Part shown: piece by piece, positions 27,801 through 39,800 of the stretch
Layout: each line of letters starts with the position of its first letter
Numbering within the stretch: position 1 is the first letter of the stretch
DNA from: Acidobacteriota bacterium
GTDB taxonomy: Bacteria; Acidobacteriota; Thermoanaerobaculia; Gp7-AA8
Assembly: GCA_019244185.1 (NCBI GenBank)
Contig: JAFATB010000006.1
Span: 186,001 to 250,000, forward strand
DNA: 64,000 nucleotides
Direction: 5' to 3'
Notes under the pieces: model-generated
Seen by the model: the letters and a program-made list of their open reading frames with translations, nothing else
Database searches by the model: none
Told to the model about the DNA's origin: nothing
Made by a program: the position numbers and the translations under genes

Positions 27801-30800
27801 GCCTGCAGGCCGGTCATCGCGCCCCACGCGACGGACGAGCCGTCGGGCACGCGGATGTCGAGGACGGAGTAGACGCCGCTGCGGTTGACGCCGAGCAGGT
27901 AGTTGCGCAACGCGGAGCCGGTGAGCACGGCGTTCGACGTCACGGCGCGTTTCTGCGTCGTCTGCTGCGTGCCGGACGTCGCGTCGGCGGTGACGAAGCG
28001 GCCGTTGTCGACGCGAACGCTGTCGACGATCATCACGCGCGGACCGCGCACGGAGAGTCCGAGGTAGCCGAGAAGGAAGTTGCGATTCGCGGTGTCGGTG
28101 CCGGCGGGAACCGGGAGCTCGACGTCGAGGCGCTTGTTGGCGACGCCGTCGAATTTCAGCTCGAGGCTGTTCGCGTAGCGCAGCTCGTCGTCGAAATGCG
28201 GCACCGCGGCGAACGCGGTCTGCTGACTCGGCGTCAGCGTGACCATCGTCGCTTTGTCGAACGCGCCCGCGGGAACGCTGACGGTGAGGCCATCGGGCGT
28301 CGTGTACTTCGTATCGAGATCGGCGGGCGCGAGGAAGCCGCGGCCGTCGTCGGTGATGAACGGCGTGAGGCGGAGGATCGCGATGATGGCGTGACTGACG
28401 GGATCGAGAACCTGCAGATCGATGATGTCGTCGACGCTGATGCGGTCGCGCGCATCGAGATGGCCGGCGTCGAACGCGAACGAGCCGTCGGCGGCGACGG
28501 TGGCGTCGTAGGTGACGACGAAGAAGTGATTGCGGCGCACGGCCACGGCCTGAGCGCCGCCGGGCAGCGCGCCGGCGGTACCGCTGATGCGCGACTTGCC
28601 GTTCGCGTCCGGAATGGTGATGTGAATGCGGTCGGCGTGAATCGTGGCGTTCGACGGCGTGGCGCGCGTCGAGAAGGTCGACGTGGAGGTCTGGCCGAAC
28701 GGCGTGCCGGTGGTCGAACGGATCGTCGGCAGCACCGCGATCGCGTACGTCGACGCCGCGCGCAGCGGATCGGTCGCGTTGAAGCGGACGCTGTTCGCGC
28801 CGCCGAGGGAGACCGTGCCGGCGAGCGGCGCATTCGTGGTGAGGTTCGTGACACGGATGCCGTTCGCGACGGACGCGGCGTCGATGGACGTGTCGAACGT
28901 CGCCTGGACGACGAGCGGCGCCGTGACGTCGAGCTCCGCGCCGTCGGCCGGAGCGATGGCGGTGAGATGCGGCGGCTGCGCGGAAAGCGTGAGCGCGCCG
29001 AAGTCGACGAAGGTGTCGGGATCGGGGCTGCCCGTGAAGGCGGATGCGGCGCCGTCGCCGAGCGCCGCGGTGCGCGCCACGAGCGAGAACGGCGCGGCCG
29101 GTTTCGCGGCGACGGGGATGACGAAGACGCCGTCGATGCGCGTGAGATCGCGCACGCCGAGAACGGAGGACATCGGCGCGCCGATGCCGGAGGTGACGCG
29201 CGCGTTCGCGACCGCGGCGCCGCCCGCGCTGCGCACGGTGCCGAAGGCGTATGCGATCGGCGCGTCGGCGACGAGGACGACGTAGCGGCCGTCCCGAACG
29301 ACGCCGTCGAGCGGCAGCTGCGTCGAGACGATCGGGCGCGAGACGAAGACGTTGGAGGTTGACGACGACGATGCCGACATCAGGGCCACGACGCGGAACA
29401 GCACGCCGAACGGCGTCGATGGGAGCACTTCCGCGACGATGACCTGCGCGTTCGCGCTCGCGGACGGCACGGCGATGGTGACGCGCGCGGGCGTGAGGAG
29501 CGCTGGCGCGTGGATCGCGACGCCGTCGGTGGGCGGCGGCTCGTTCGCGCGCGTGAGGCTGAAGGTGAAGCCGGCGGCGACGCGGAAGCCGGGCACGGCG
29601 CCGAGCGACGCGAGCTCGTTGTCGGAGAGCGAAGTCACGGAGGCGTGCAGCGGCTCGGGGGTGGCGGCGGCGGGGACGTCGAGGAGCACGTTGCCGTCGC
29701 CGGGGACGCGGCCGCCGTCCGCGCCCAGGAGCGTGCCGCGGTCGATGCGGCCGGGATAGTCGACGATGCGGATGTGATCGACGCCGTCGCGAAGGATCAC
29801 CGCCTGCGCCTGCGCGGTCGGCGCGAGGTGGAAGTCGGCGACGCCGTCGGTGCCGGCGAGATTGCGATAGATGAGGAGGTCGGTCGCGAACGGCGGATCG
29901 ACGAGCGTGCGGCCGTCGGCGAGGTTGAGCTGCTCGTCGATGAAGGCCTGCACCGCGGTGCCGCTCGGATACGGCTTCGCGCCGTCGGTGGTCAGCGTGG
30001 CGACGGTGCGGCCGCTCGGCAGCACGGCATTCGGATTCAGCGTGAACGAGCGGCCGGTGAGGCGGCAGGTATCGGGCGTGGTGAGGCACGGATTGGCGAC
30101 GCCGGTGAGCGCGGCGCCGGCGCGGGCGACGAGGCTCGAGTTCTTGTCGGCATAGACGAGCGCGTAGTTGCCGGCGGCGTCGATGTCGAAGGACGCGCGG
30201 CCGTCGGAGCCGACGTTTGCGGCGGGGACGACGACGCGCCATTCGTCGGCGCCGCTGTCGTAGTGCACGAGCGCGAGCGACTGCGCGGCGGCGGTGATCG
30301 CGTTCGCGTCGACGACGAAGGTGAGACGCGCGCCGGGCAATGCGATCGGTGACGACGCGTCGTCGATGGCGATCTCCGCGGACGCGAGCGGCGCCCAGCC
30401 GAGCGGCAGAAGACCCGCCAGCGACTGGCCGCCGACGGAGGTGAGGCGCACGCGGTGCGTGCCGGCGAGCGACGTCACGGCGAGCGCGAGCTCGACGCGT
30501 TTGGTGACGGCGGTGTCGGCGCCGTGTTGCAGCGTCAGCGCGGCGTTGTTCGCCTGTTTCTCGTCGCCGCCTTTGGTGAGGCGGATGTCGATCGGGACGA
30601 CGCCGGCGCCAGCGGGGACGACGACCTGGCGCCAGACGGTGGTGTAGCCGGGCGCGCCGGCGCGGACGGTGTAGGCGCCTTCAGGCAGCGCGTACGAGTA
30701 GCGTCCGCGATCGGAGGTGGTCAACGTATTGACTGCCGCGATCTCGAGCTGCGCGCCGGCGAGCGGGCGGCCGTTCGTGGCGTCGTAGACGGCGCCGGAG

Positions 30801-33800
30801 ACGTAGCCGTTGCCGCGTCCCGCGGTCGTGTCGGTGCTGTACGTGAACGTCTGCGTGTAGTCGGCGGTGAGCGAGGCGCCGCCCGCGTCCTTCACGCTCT
30901 TTTTGACGGTCAGGGTGATGTTCTTCGCGGGCAGCGAGGCGAAGGTGATGGTCGCAGTCTGGCCGCCGGTGTCGAGTGCAACGGTCCCGGTGAGCGCGCT
31001 CTCCCCTTCCGGCGTCACGAGCAGCGTGCCCGAGGGCGACGCGATCAGCGACGCGAGGTCCATCGGCTTCGAGAACTGGATGGCGAGCGTCTTCGCGTTG
31101 CGGTCGAGCGTGGCGCCGACGACCTGCAGCGTGGCGCAGCTGAGGCGATAGCAGAGCGCGCGCTCGGCGGAGAGGCTGCCGTCGGCGCCGAGCTCGCGCA
31201 CGCGCACGAGGTGATAGCCGGTCTGGCCAGAGAACGTAAGCGCGGCCTTGAACGCGCCGGTGTCGGAGGCCTGCGCGGTGAGCACGACGCCATCGACTTC
31301 GACGCGCGCCTGCGCGTTCGGCGAGACGCGGCCGGTGATCGTGGTGCCGCTGAAACAGCCGGTGGTCGTGGCCTCGTCGAGAATCGGCGCGTTCGACGGC
31401 GCGCTGCCGCCGGCGGTGAAGGCGAACGTGTACGGCGACGCGAGCGCGCCCCCGGCGACGTCGTGCAGCGATGAGGCGATGGTGGCGGTGTAGCGCACGC
31501 CGGCGCGCAGCGGCTGGTGCGGTGCGAACGTGATCGCGTCGCGATCGACGAAGACATCGCCGTCGACAGGGCCGTCGACGCTGCCGTCGGTGCTCGTCAG
31601 CTGGAACGCGTTCGCGGCGGTGGCGCCGTCGAGCGCGTGATTGAAGAGCACAACCAGCGCGACGCCGCGCTCGACGTCGGCGGCGTCGTTCGCGGGGAAC
31701 GACTCGCGCACGGCCAGCGGCTCGGCGAAGCGGATGACGCGCACGGCATCCGTCGCGTCGCGCGCGTCGGGCGCGGTGACGCGTGCAATCAGCGGGGTGA
31801 TGCCGGAGCTCGACGCCGAGAGCGTGACGTCGGCGGCGAAGGCGTTCGCCGTGAGGGTCGCGTTGACGCCGTTCACCTGCACGGCCGAGCCGGCGTCGCC
31901 GGTGAAGGTGCCGGCGACGCGCACGGCGCCGCTCTGCGTCGACGGCAGGTAGGTGTTGTCGCGCGGCGTGTCGATGGCGATCGACGGGCCGCCGGCGAGC
32001 TGGGTCACGTTCACGCGCGCGGTCGTCTGCGTGCCCGCGGCGTTGCGCGCGGTGGCTTCGATGACGGTGACGGCGGCGCTGGCGACCGGCACGCTCGCCG
32101 TGAACGTGCCGGTGGTGTCGGACTGCGGCGTCGCGGTGGCGGCGCGCGATGTGCCGCCGGCGCTGACCGTGATCGTCGCCGGCTCGACGTTCGCGTACGT
32201 GCCGGTGACGTCGATCGACGACGCCCCGCTGTCGCTGCCGGTGAGCGGCGCGGTGATGCTGAGTTGCGGCGCGGCGGTGAGCGCGCGCACGCGCGTGGTG
32301 GCGATGCCGACGCGCGCCGAGCGCGTCTTCGCGCGCACGGTGAGGACGCTGAGTCCTGGCGCGACGGGGACGTTCGGAACGCTGAACGAATGCGAATCCG
32401 CGCCGTCGTCGGCGACGGTGAATGCGATGCCGTTGACGTCACCGGAAACGACGCCCGCGCCGACGGTGCCGCTGACGGTGACGCTGCTGGTCGTCACGCT
32501 GCTGTTCGCGGCAGGCGACGCGATGGTCACGACCGGATCGTCGTAGCGATAGAGCACGAGCGTGACCGGCGCGTCCGTGGTCGGATTGCCCGACGCGTCG
32601 GCGCAGCGGATGGTGACTTCGTTGCGGCCCGGCGCGAGCGTGGCGTCGCCGCAGAACGAGCCGGCGGCGACGGCGGCCGCGAGGCCGTCGATCAGCACGC
32701 CCGCGGCGCCGCCGGAGCGGCCGCTGATGTGCACGTGCTCGCTGAAGACCGCGGCGCCGTCGGCGGGATCGAACTGCCCGAGGCCGCAGCCGGATACCGT
32801 GGCCGCATTGCCGATGAAGAAGACGCGATCGACGCGCGTCTCGTCGCCGGCCGCGTCGCGCGCGGTGGCGGTGAGCGCGTGGCCACCGTCGGCGAGCGGC
32901 GTGACGCCGGCGGCGACGAGGTCGCCGTCGACGCTGAGCGTGGTCACGAGGCCGTCGGGCTGGTTGTCGGTGACGTCGAGCGCGAGACTCGGCGAGGCGG
33001 CAAAATGCGCGCCGTCGGCGAGGTCGGCGCCGTTCGCGGTGACGCGCAGCACCGGCGGCGTGAAGTCGGCGGTGACGTGGACGGAGACGCTGCTCACCTG
33101 GCCGCGATCGTTCGTGAGCGACGCGGTGATCGTGTTTGCGCCTTCGACGAGCGGGAAATCATTCTTGCGGAACGCGCCGGCGGGATCGAGCGCGACGGTT
33201 GCGCCATTGATCGTGACGCCGCGCGCGGCGGCGGGCGTCAGCACCTGGCCGGCGACGAGCGTCGTCGGACGATTGGTCAACATCTTGTCGACCGGCGCGA
33301 AGAGCAGGAGCCCGTTGCCGCCGCTGTCGCGCACGACGTCGACGGAATCCGACGCGCTGTTGCCGGCAGCGTCGGCCGCGATAGCGACGATCGTGTTCGG
33401 ACCGGCGTCGAGCGGCACCGTCGCGCTGAACGCGCCGCCGGCCAGCGTCGCGGCGACGCCGTTCACGGTGACGCTGACGACGTCGTGGCCGCTGACCGTG
33501 CCCTGCACCTCGACGCGGTCGGCGTCGATCACCGCGTGATCGGCGGGAGTCGTGATGGTCACGACCGGCACGCTGCGATCGATGCGGAACGTGGCCGTGA
33601 CCGTCGCGGACTCGTGGCCGAACGCATCCTTCGCCTTCGCCGTCAGCGTGTAGTCGCCGTCGTTCGTCACTTCGCTTCCCGACGTGAACGGCGCGCCGTT
33701 CAGCGTGGCCGCGATCGTGGCCGCGGAATCGTTCGAACGAATGACGGGCGTGACCGCGCGGCGGTAGACCTGATGCGGCGGGATCGGCAATCCGTTCTCG

Positions 33801-36800
33801 ACGATCTCGACGGACGGCGCCGCGCCGCGGATGGTCAACGTGTAGACCATTCGCGACTGGTTGCCCGCCGCGTCGATCGCGAGGAGCGCGAGCGTGTTCA
33901 GCCCTTCCTGCAGCGCGACCGGCAGCGTGAAGTGCACGCCGTCGACCTGCGCGGTCTGGCCCGTCGATTCGATGACCACGGCGGCCGGCTCGCTCAGCGT
34001 GCCGGTCAGCGACGCCGGCTTCTCGCCGACGGTGGCGTTGTTCGCGGGATCGATCGACGTGATGAACGGCGGCGTGCGGTCGATCGTGAAGGCGACCACC
34101 TTCTCGTCGGAGACGTGGCCCGCGCAGTCGCGCGCCGTCGCGCGCAGCACGTGCGGCGCGGGGAGCTCGTTCGCGATCGCGGTGCCGGAGACGTACGGCT
34201 GGCCGTCGAGCGTGACCGTCAGCGCGGCGCCGGCTTCGTTCGCGCGGACGTCGAGCGCGATCGGCCGGTTCACCACCGGCGCGGCGAACGGCGCGCCGCC
34301 TTCACGCACTTCGACGACGGGCTTCGTGCGATCGATGGAGATCGCGACCGTGGCCGCGGCGGTGTGCCCGGCGAGGTCGACCGCCTCGACGCGGATCGTG
34401 AATTTTCCTTCGTCCGGCGCGGGAATCGTCGCCGTGAACGTGCGGTGGTCGTCGCCGACCGTCGCGTTGACGACCGCCGTTCCCATCGTCACCTTCACGC
34501 TCGCCAGCGACACCTCGGATACCTGCCCGCGCACTTCCACCGCGTTCGTATCGAGGCACGCGTTCGCGGACGGCGCCTCGATCGTCACCGCCGGCGCGAG
34601 CGTGTCGAGCGTCACCGGAATGGCGATGGTCGTGTTGTTGCCGGCGCGGTCGAAGCCGATGGCCTCGATCGTGTTCTCGCCTTCGAGCAGCTCGAGCTCG
34701 ACCGGCGTCGTGAACTTGCGATCGGCGATGGTGGCGTCGATGCCGTTGACTTCGATGCCGATCGCGTCGTCCGCGTCGCCGCTGACGAGGATGCGCGGCG
34801 TGGTGAGGCTCGTGTTCGCGAGCGGGCTCGTGATCGCGATCGCCGGCGGCGTCTTGTCGATGGTGAACGTCACCGGCGGCACATCCGTCGAGAGACCGAC
34901 GCGGTCGGTCACCCTCACTTTCAACGTGTACGTGCCTTCGGCCGTGACCGGCGTCTCCAGCGTGTACGGCTGATCGTTGAGCGTGGCCGTCGTCGTCGTA
35001 TCCGTGGTGTCGGTGATGACCGCGCGCGGCACGACGTCGCGGTTGAAGAACTGGCCGTCGGTCAGCTCCTTTTCGCCTTCCATGAGCGTGACCACCGGCG
35101 CGGTGCGATCGATGTAGAAGACGATCGCGGGGATGGTCGTACTCCACGCCAGCTCGTCGGTGACCGTCGCGGTGAGCGAGTACTTTCCTTCCGCGGTGAT
35201 GTCACCGCCGAACGTGAACGGCTGTTCGTTGAGCAGCGCGGTCGTGGTCGTCGGCGTCGTGTCGCTGACGGTGAGCTCGGGGTGGACGTTGCGGTTGAAC
35301 GCGCCGCCGGCGAACGGCTGGCCGTTCTCCGTCACCGTCACGACCGGCGCGGTCTTGTCGATGGTGAAGGTGATCGGCGGAACGACGGTTGCGTGCCCGA
35401 GGTGATCGGTGACGGTGATCGCGAGGACGTGATCCGCGAGCTCGGTGGAGATGGTGCTGTCGGGCGTCCACGGCGCGTTGTCAAGCGTCGCCGTCGTGGT
35501 CGTGGCGGTGAGGTCGTCGATGTCGAGCTTCGGCTCGACGTCGCGATTGAACTTGCCGCCGGTGAACGCCACGCCGTGCTCGAGCACGTGCACGACCGGC
35601 GCGGACTTGTCGATGATGAACGTGATCGGCGGGAGCGTGGTCGTCCAGTGCGCGGCGTCGGTCACCGAGACCGCGAGGACGTGCTCGCGCTCGTCCGCGA
35701 TCGGCGTCCCGCTCGTCCACGGCGCGCCGTCGAGCGTCGCTTCGACCGTCGTCGCGCTGATGTCGTCGACGGCGATGATCGGCGCGATCGTGTCGCCGAA
35801 CTCGTCGCTGGTCGCGAGCACGCGGTCGCCCACCTTCACGCTGACCGCGGGCGGCGTCGTGTCGACCACGAAGTGCACGGTGGGAACGGTCGTCGACCAG
35901 TTCGCGGCGTCCGTTACCTTGATATCCAACGAATGCGCGCCGTCGCCGGCGATGGGCGTGCCGAGGATGTAGGAGTTGCCGTCGAGCTTCGCGTCGATCG
36001 TGTACGCGGTGAGATCGGAGACCGCGACCTGCGGCAGCGCGGGATGCGCGAGCAGCGCGCCGCTCACGAACGGCGTACCGTTCTCCGTGAGCGTTACGAC
36101 CGGCGGCGTCTTGTCGACGGTGAAGACGATCGGCGGCACGTTCGTGACGAACCCGAGCTCGTCGGTGGCCTTGATGACGAGCACGTGGCGATCTTCGCGC
36201 GTGACCGTCGTCTCCGACGTGAACGGTGCGTCGTCCAGCGTGGCCTCGATCGTGACGTGCGTGGTGTCGTTCGACTCGATCTTCGGCGTAACGTCGCGGT
36301 TGAAGATCGTGTCCGACACGAGCGGCGCGCCTGACTCGGTCACGGTGACGACCGGCGCCGATTTGTCGATCGTGAACGCGATCGGCGGCACCACCGTCAC
36401 CCACCCCAGCTCATCCGTCACCGTCACATTCAGCGTGTAGACGCCCTCGGAGGAGATCTCCTGTCCCGAGGTCCACGGCGTTTCGTGCTGGCCGTCGCTG
36501 AGCGTGGCGTTGGTGATCGTCTCGGTGAGATCGTCGATGCGAACGAGCGGCGTGACGGAGCGCTTGAACTTGCCGCCGGTGAACGGCTGATCGGCGTCGT
36601 CGAGGTGCTCGACGACGTGCACGACCGGCGCGGTCTTGTCGATGACGAAGTGGATTGGCTCGAGCGCGCGCTCGTTGCCGACGTCGTCCTTCACGTGCAC
36701 GACGAGCGTGTAGCGCGCGTCGGCCTCGATGGCCGTGCCGCGCGTGTACGGCTGGTCGTTGAGCGTGAGCGTGTACGTGGTCTCGGTGAGGTCGTCGGCC

Positions 36801-39800
36801 GTGATCTCCGGCGTGATCGCGGCCTTGAACTTCGCGCCGTCCTCGAGGTCTTCGCCGTCGACGCGCACGTGCACGTCGGGCGCGGTCTTGTCGAGCACGA
36901 ACGTGAACGGACCGACGCTCTTGGTGAGCCCGCCCGCGTCCGTCGCCGTCGCGGAGATCGTGTGCACCTTCTCTTCGCTGACGACGCGGCCCGGCGGCAG
37001 CTCGTGATTGTCGAGCAGCACGACGACGTCCGGCGGCTTGCTGAGGTTGTCGTCGGCTTCCGTCGACGGCGTGATGTCGCCCGCGAACTTGAAGCTGTTG
37101 TCGACGAACTCTTTTCCGGGCGCGGCGAAGAGACGCAGCGTCGGCGGCGTGCGGTCGATCGTGAAGTCGGCTTCGACGGTCGTCGACAAACCGGCGAGGT
37201 TCGTGACGACGACTTTCAGGTGATGCTTACCTTCCGGCACGTACGGCGTGTCGAGCACGTACGCCTGGCCGTCGATGGTGGCGGTCTTCGTCGTCTCCGT
37301 TGCGGCGACGACGTGCACGCCGGCGACGACGTCGCGCGTGAACGTTTTGCCCACCGGGAACGGTTGCCCGCTCTCGAGCAGCGACACCTCGGGGGCGTTC
37401 TTGTCGAGATGGAACAGGATCTCGGGCGACGTGGACGTGTTGCCGGCCGCATCGCGCGCGTCGACGACGATCTTGTGGCTGCCGTTCGTCGTGTACAGCT
37501 GGCCGAGGACGTACGGGGCGCCGTCGATGTGCGCGGTGAGCTCGTACGGCGTGATGTCTTCCGCGCTCGCGTTGAGCGCGATATCGCGCGCGAACGACGC
37601 GCCTTCGAGGAGCGGCGTCGTGCCTTCGAACACGGAGATCTTCGGCGGCGTCTGGTCGACGATGAACGTCGCGGAGACGGTGGTCGTCCACTGCAGCTCG
37701 TCGGTCACTTTCACGACCAGCGTGTGCGTGCCTTCCGCGGACACCGGCAGCGACAGCGAGAACGGCCTGTCGTCGAGTGTGGCCTCGGTCGTCCACTGGC
37801 TCGTGTCGCTGACATTGGCGACGACGGTGACGTCGTGCGCGAAGATCGCGCCGGTCGCCGGCAGCGGCTGGCCGTTCGCGACGAGACCGACGACCGGCGG
37901 CTCGGTGTCGACGAGGAGATCGAGCTTCCCGTCGGTGGCGTTGCCGAGCGCGTCGACAGCGTGCACGGTGATGGAGTGCGCGCCTTGCGGCACCGGCGTC
38001 TTCGCCACGTACGGCTGCGTGCCGTCGAGCGTCGCCGTGAACGTGACGGCGGAGAGCGCGTCGGTGACCTGCAGGTCGATCGACGGGACGCGGTTGAAGT
38101 CGCGGCGCACGCTCGTGTCGAGCACGGCGTTGCTCTCGAGGAACTTCACCAGCGGCCCGGTCTTGTCGACGAGCACGCGCACTTCGGCGTCGGTCGTGTT
38201 GTCCGCGCGATCGGTCGCGTGCACGGCGACGACGTGCGGTCCGTCCGTCGCGATCGCGGCGCCGGACGTGTAGTCGGTGCCGTCGAGCTTCGCCGTGTAC
38301 GCGACGCCGGGCAGGTTGTCGGTGACGCTGATGACGACGTGCGCGTCGCGGCCGAACGGCGTCTGCACGTTCGTGTCGAGCGCGGTGCCCGACTCGGAGA
38401 ACGCGATCGCGGGCTTCGTCTTGTCGACGAGCAGAGTCAGCGTCGCGTCAGCGGTGTTGCCCGCGGCGTCAATCGCGTGCACCACGAGCGCGTGCTCGCC
38501 TTCCGCAACGATGTTCGTGTTCGTCGTGTACGGCGCGCCGTCGAGCGTGGCGGTGAAGGTCGCGGACGAGACGGCATCCGTCGCGCGCACGTCGATGGCG
38601 ACGTCGCGGCGGAACTTCTGCAGGTCGCGCGGATCGAGCTTCGTCGCGCCGTCGTAGAACGCGATCACCGGCGCGCTCTTGTCGACGAGTAGCGAGAGCG
38701 TGACGTCGGTGACGTTCCCCGCCTCGTCCGTCGCGTGTACTTTCAGCGCGTGCGTTCCCTCGGCCGTAATCGTCGCGAGCGAGGTGTACGCGGCGCCGTC
38801 GAGCGTGGCTGCCGACTGCACCTGTGTCGTCGCGTCGCTGGCGAGAATCTCGACCGCGGCATCGCGCGCGAACTTTGCCGTCTGCGCGGGATCGAGCGTC
38901 GTGCCCGACTCGCGCAGCACGACCACCGGCGCGACTTTGTCGACGAGCACGTCGAGCGTGGCCGTGGCCGGGTTGCCCGCCTCATCGACCGCATTGACGA
39001 CGATCTTGTGCCACCCCTCCGTCGGGATCGGATCGAGCGAGCGCCACGCGTGGCCGTCGAGCGTGGCCGTGTACGTCGGCGTCGACTGCGCGTCGGTGAG
39101 CCGCACCTCGATGGCCGGATCGATCTTGAACTTCGCGATCGGATCGAGCTTCACGCCCGCCGCGTAGAACGCGATCGTGGGCGCGCCGAGGTCGACGAGG
39201 ATCGTGGCCTGGACGGTGCGGCGGTTGCGCACGCCGTCGAGCGCGTCGACGACAAGGTAGTGCGTCCCTTCCTGCGCGATCGGCGTCTTCGCGACGTACG
39301 GGTGCCCGTCGAGCGTGGCGGTGTACGTCGTCGCGGTCCAGGCGTCCGTTACCTGGATATCAATCGATGGCGGCCGGTTGAATTTCGAATTCGGCAGCGG
39401 CAGCGGCGTGCCCGATTCCGTGAGCGTGACGACCGGCTGCGACTTGTCGACGAGCACCTTCACTTCGCTCTCGACGGCGTTGCCGGCGCGATCGACCGCG
39501 CGCGCGTGAATCGTGTGCAGCCCTTCCGCGGCGATCGGCGTGAGCGGCGTGTACGGAGCGCCGTCGACGGTGGCGGTCAGCGTGGCTACGCCCGACGCGT
39601 CGTCGGTTGCGCGCACGTCGACGCGCGCGTCGTGATCGAGCGCGGTGGTGGTGTTCGGCTGGAGCTGGACGCTTCCTTCGAAGAACGAGATCGCCGGCGC
39701 GGTGTGATCGACCGGCGACTTCGCGGAGAGGTCGTCGACGTACGCGTCGCCTTTCACCGCCGACCAGATGCCGATGCGGCCGCTCTTGAGGCGCGTTGCC

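Noticed and set aside
25326-30242. 1638-aa minus-strand ORF in another frame of the RHS gene
   Set aside because: Arg-rich low-complexity translation; the overlapping 7309-aa frame has Ig, Big_5 and propeller motifs.
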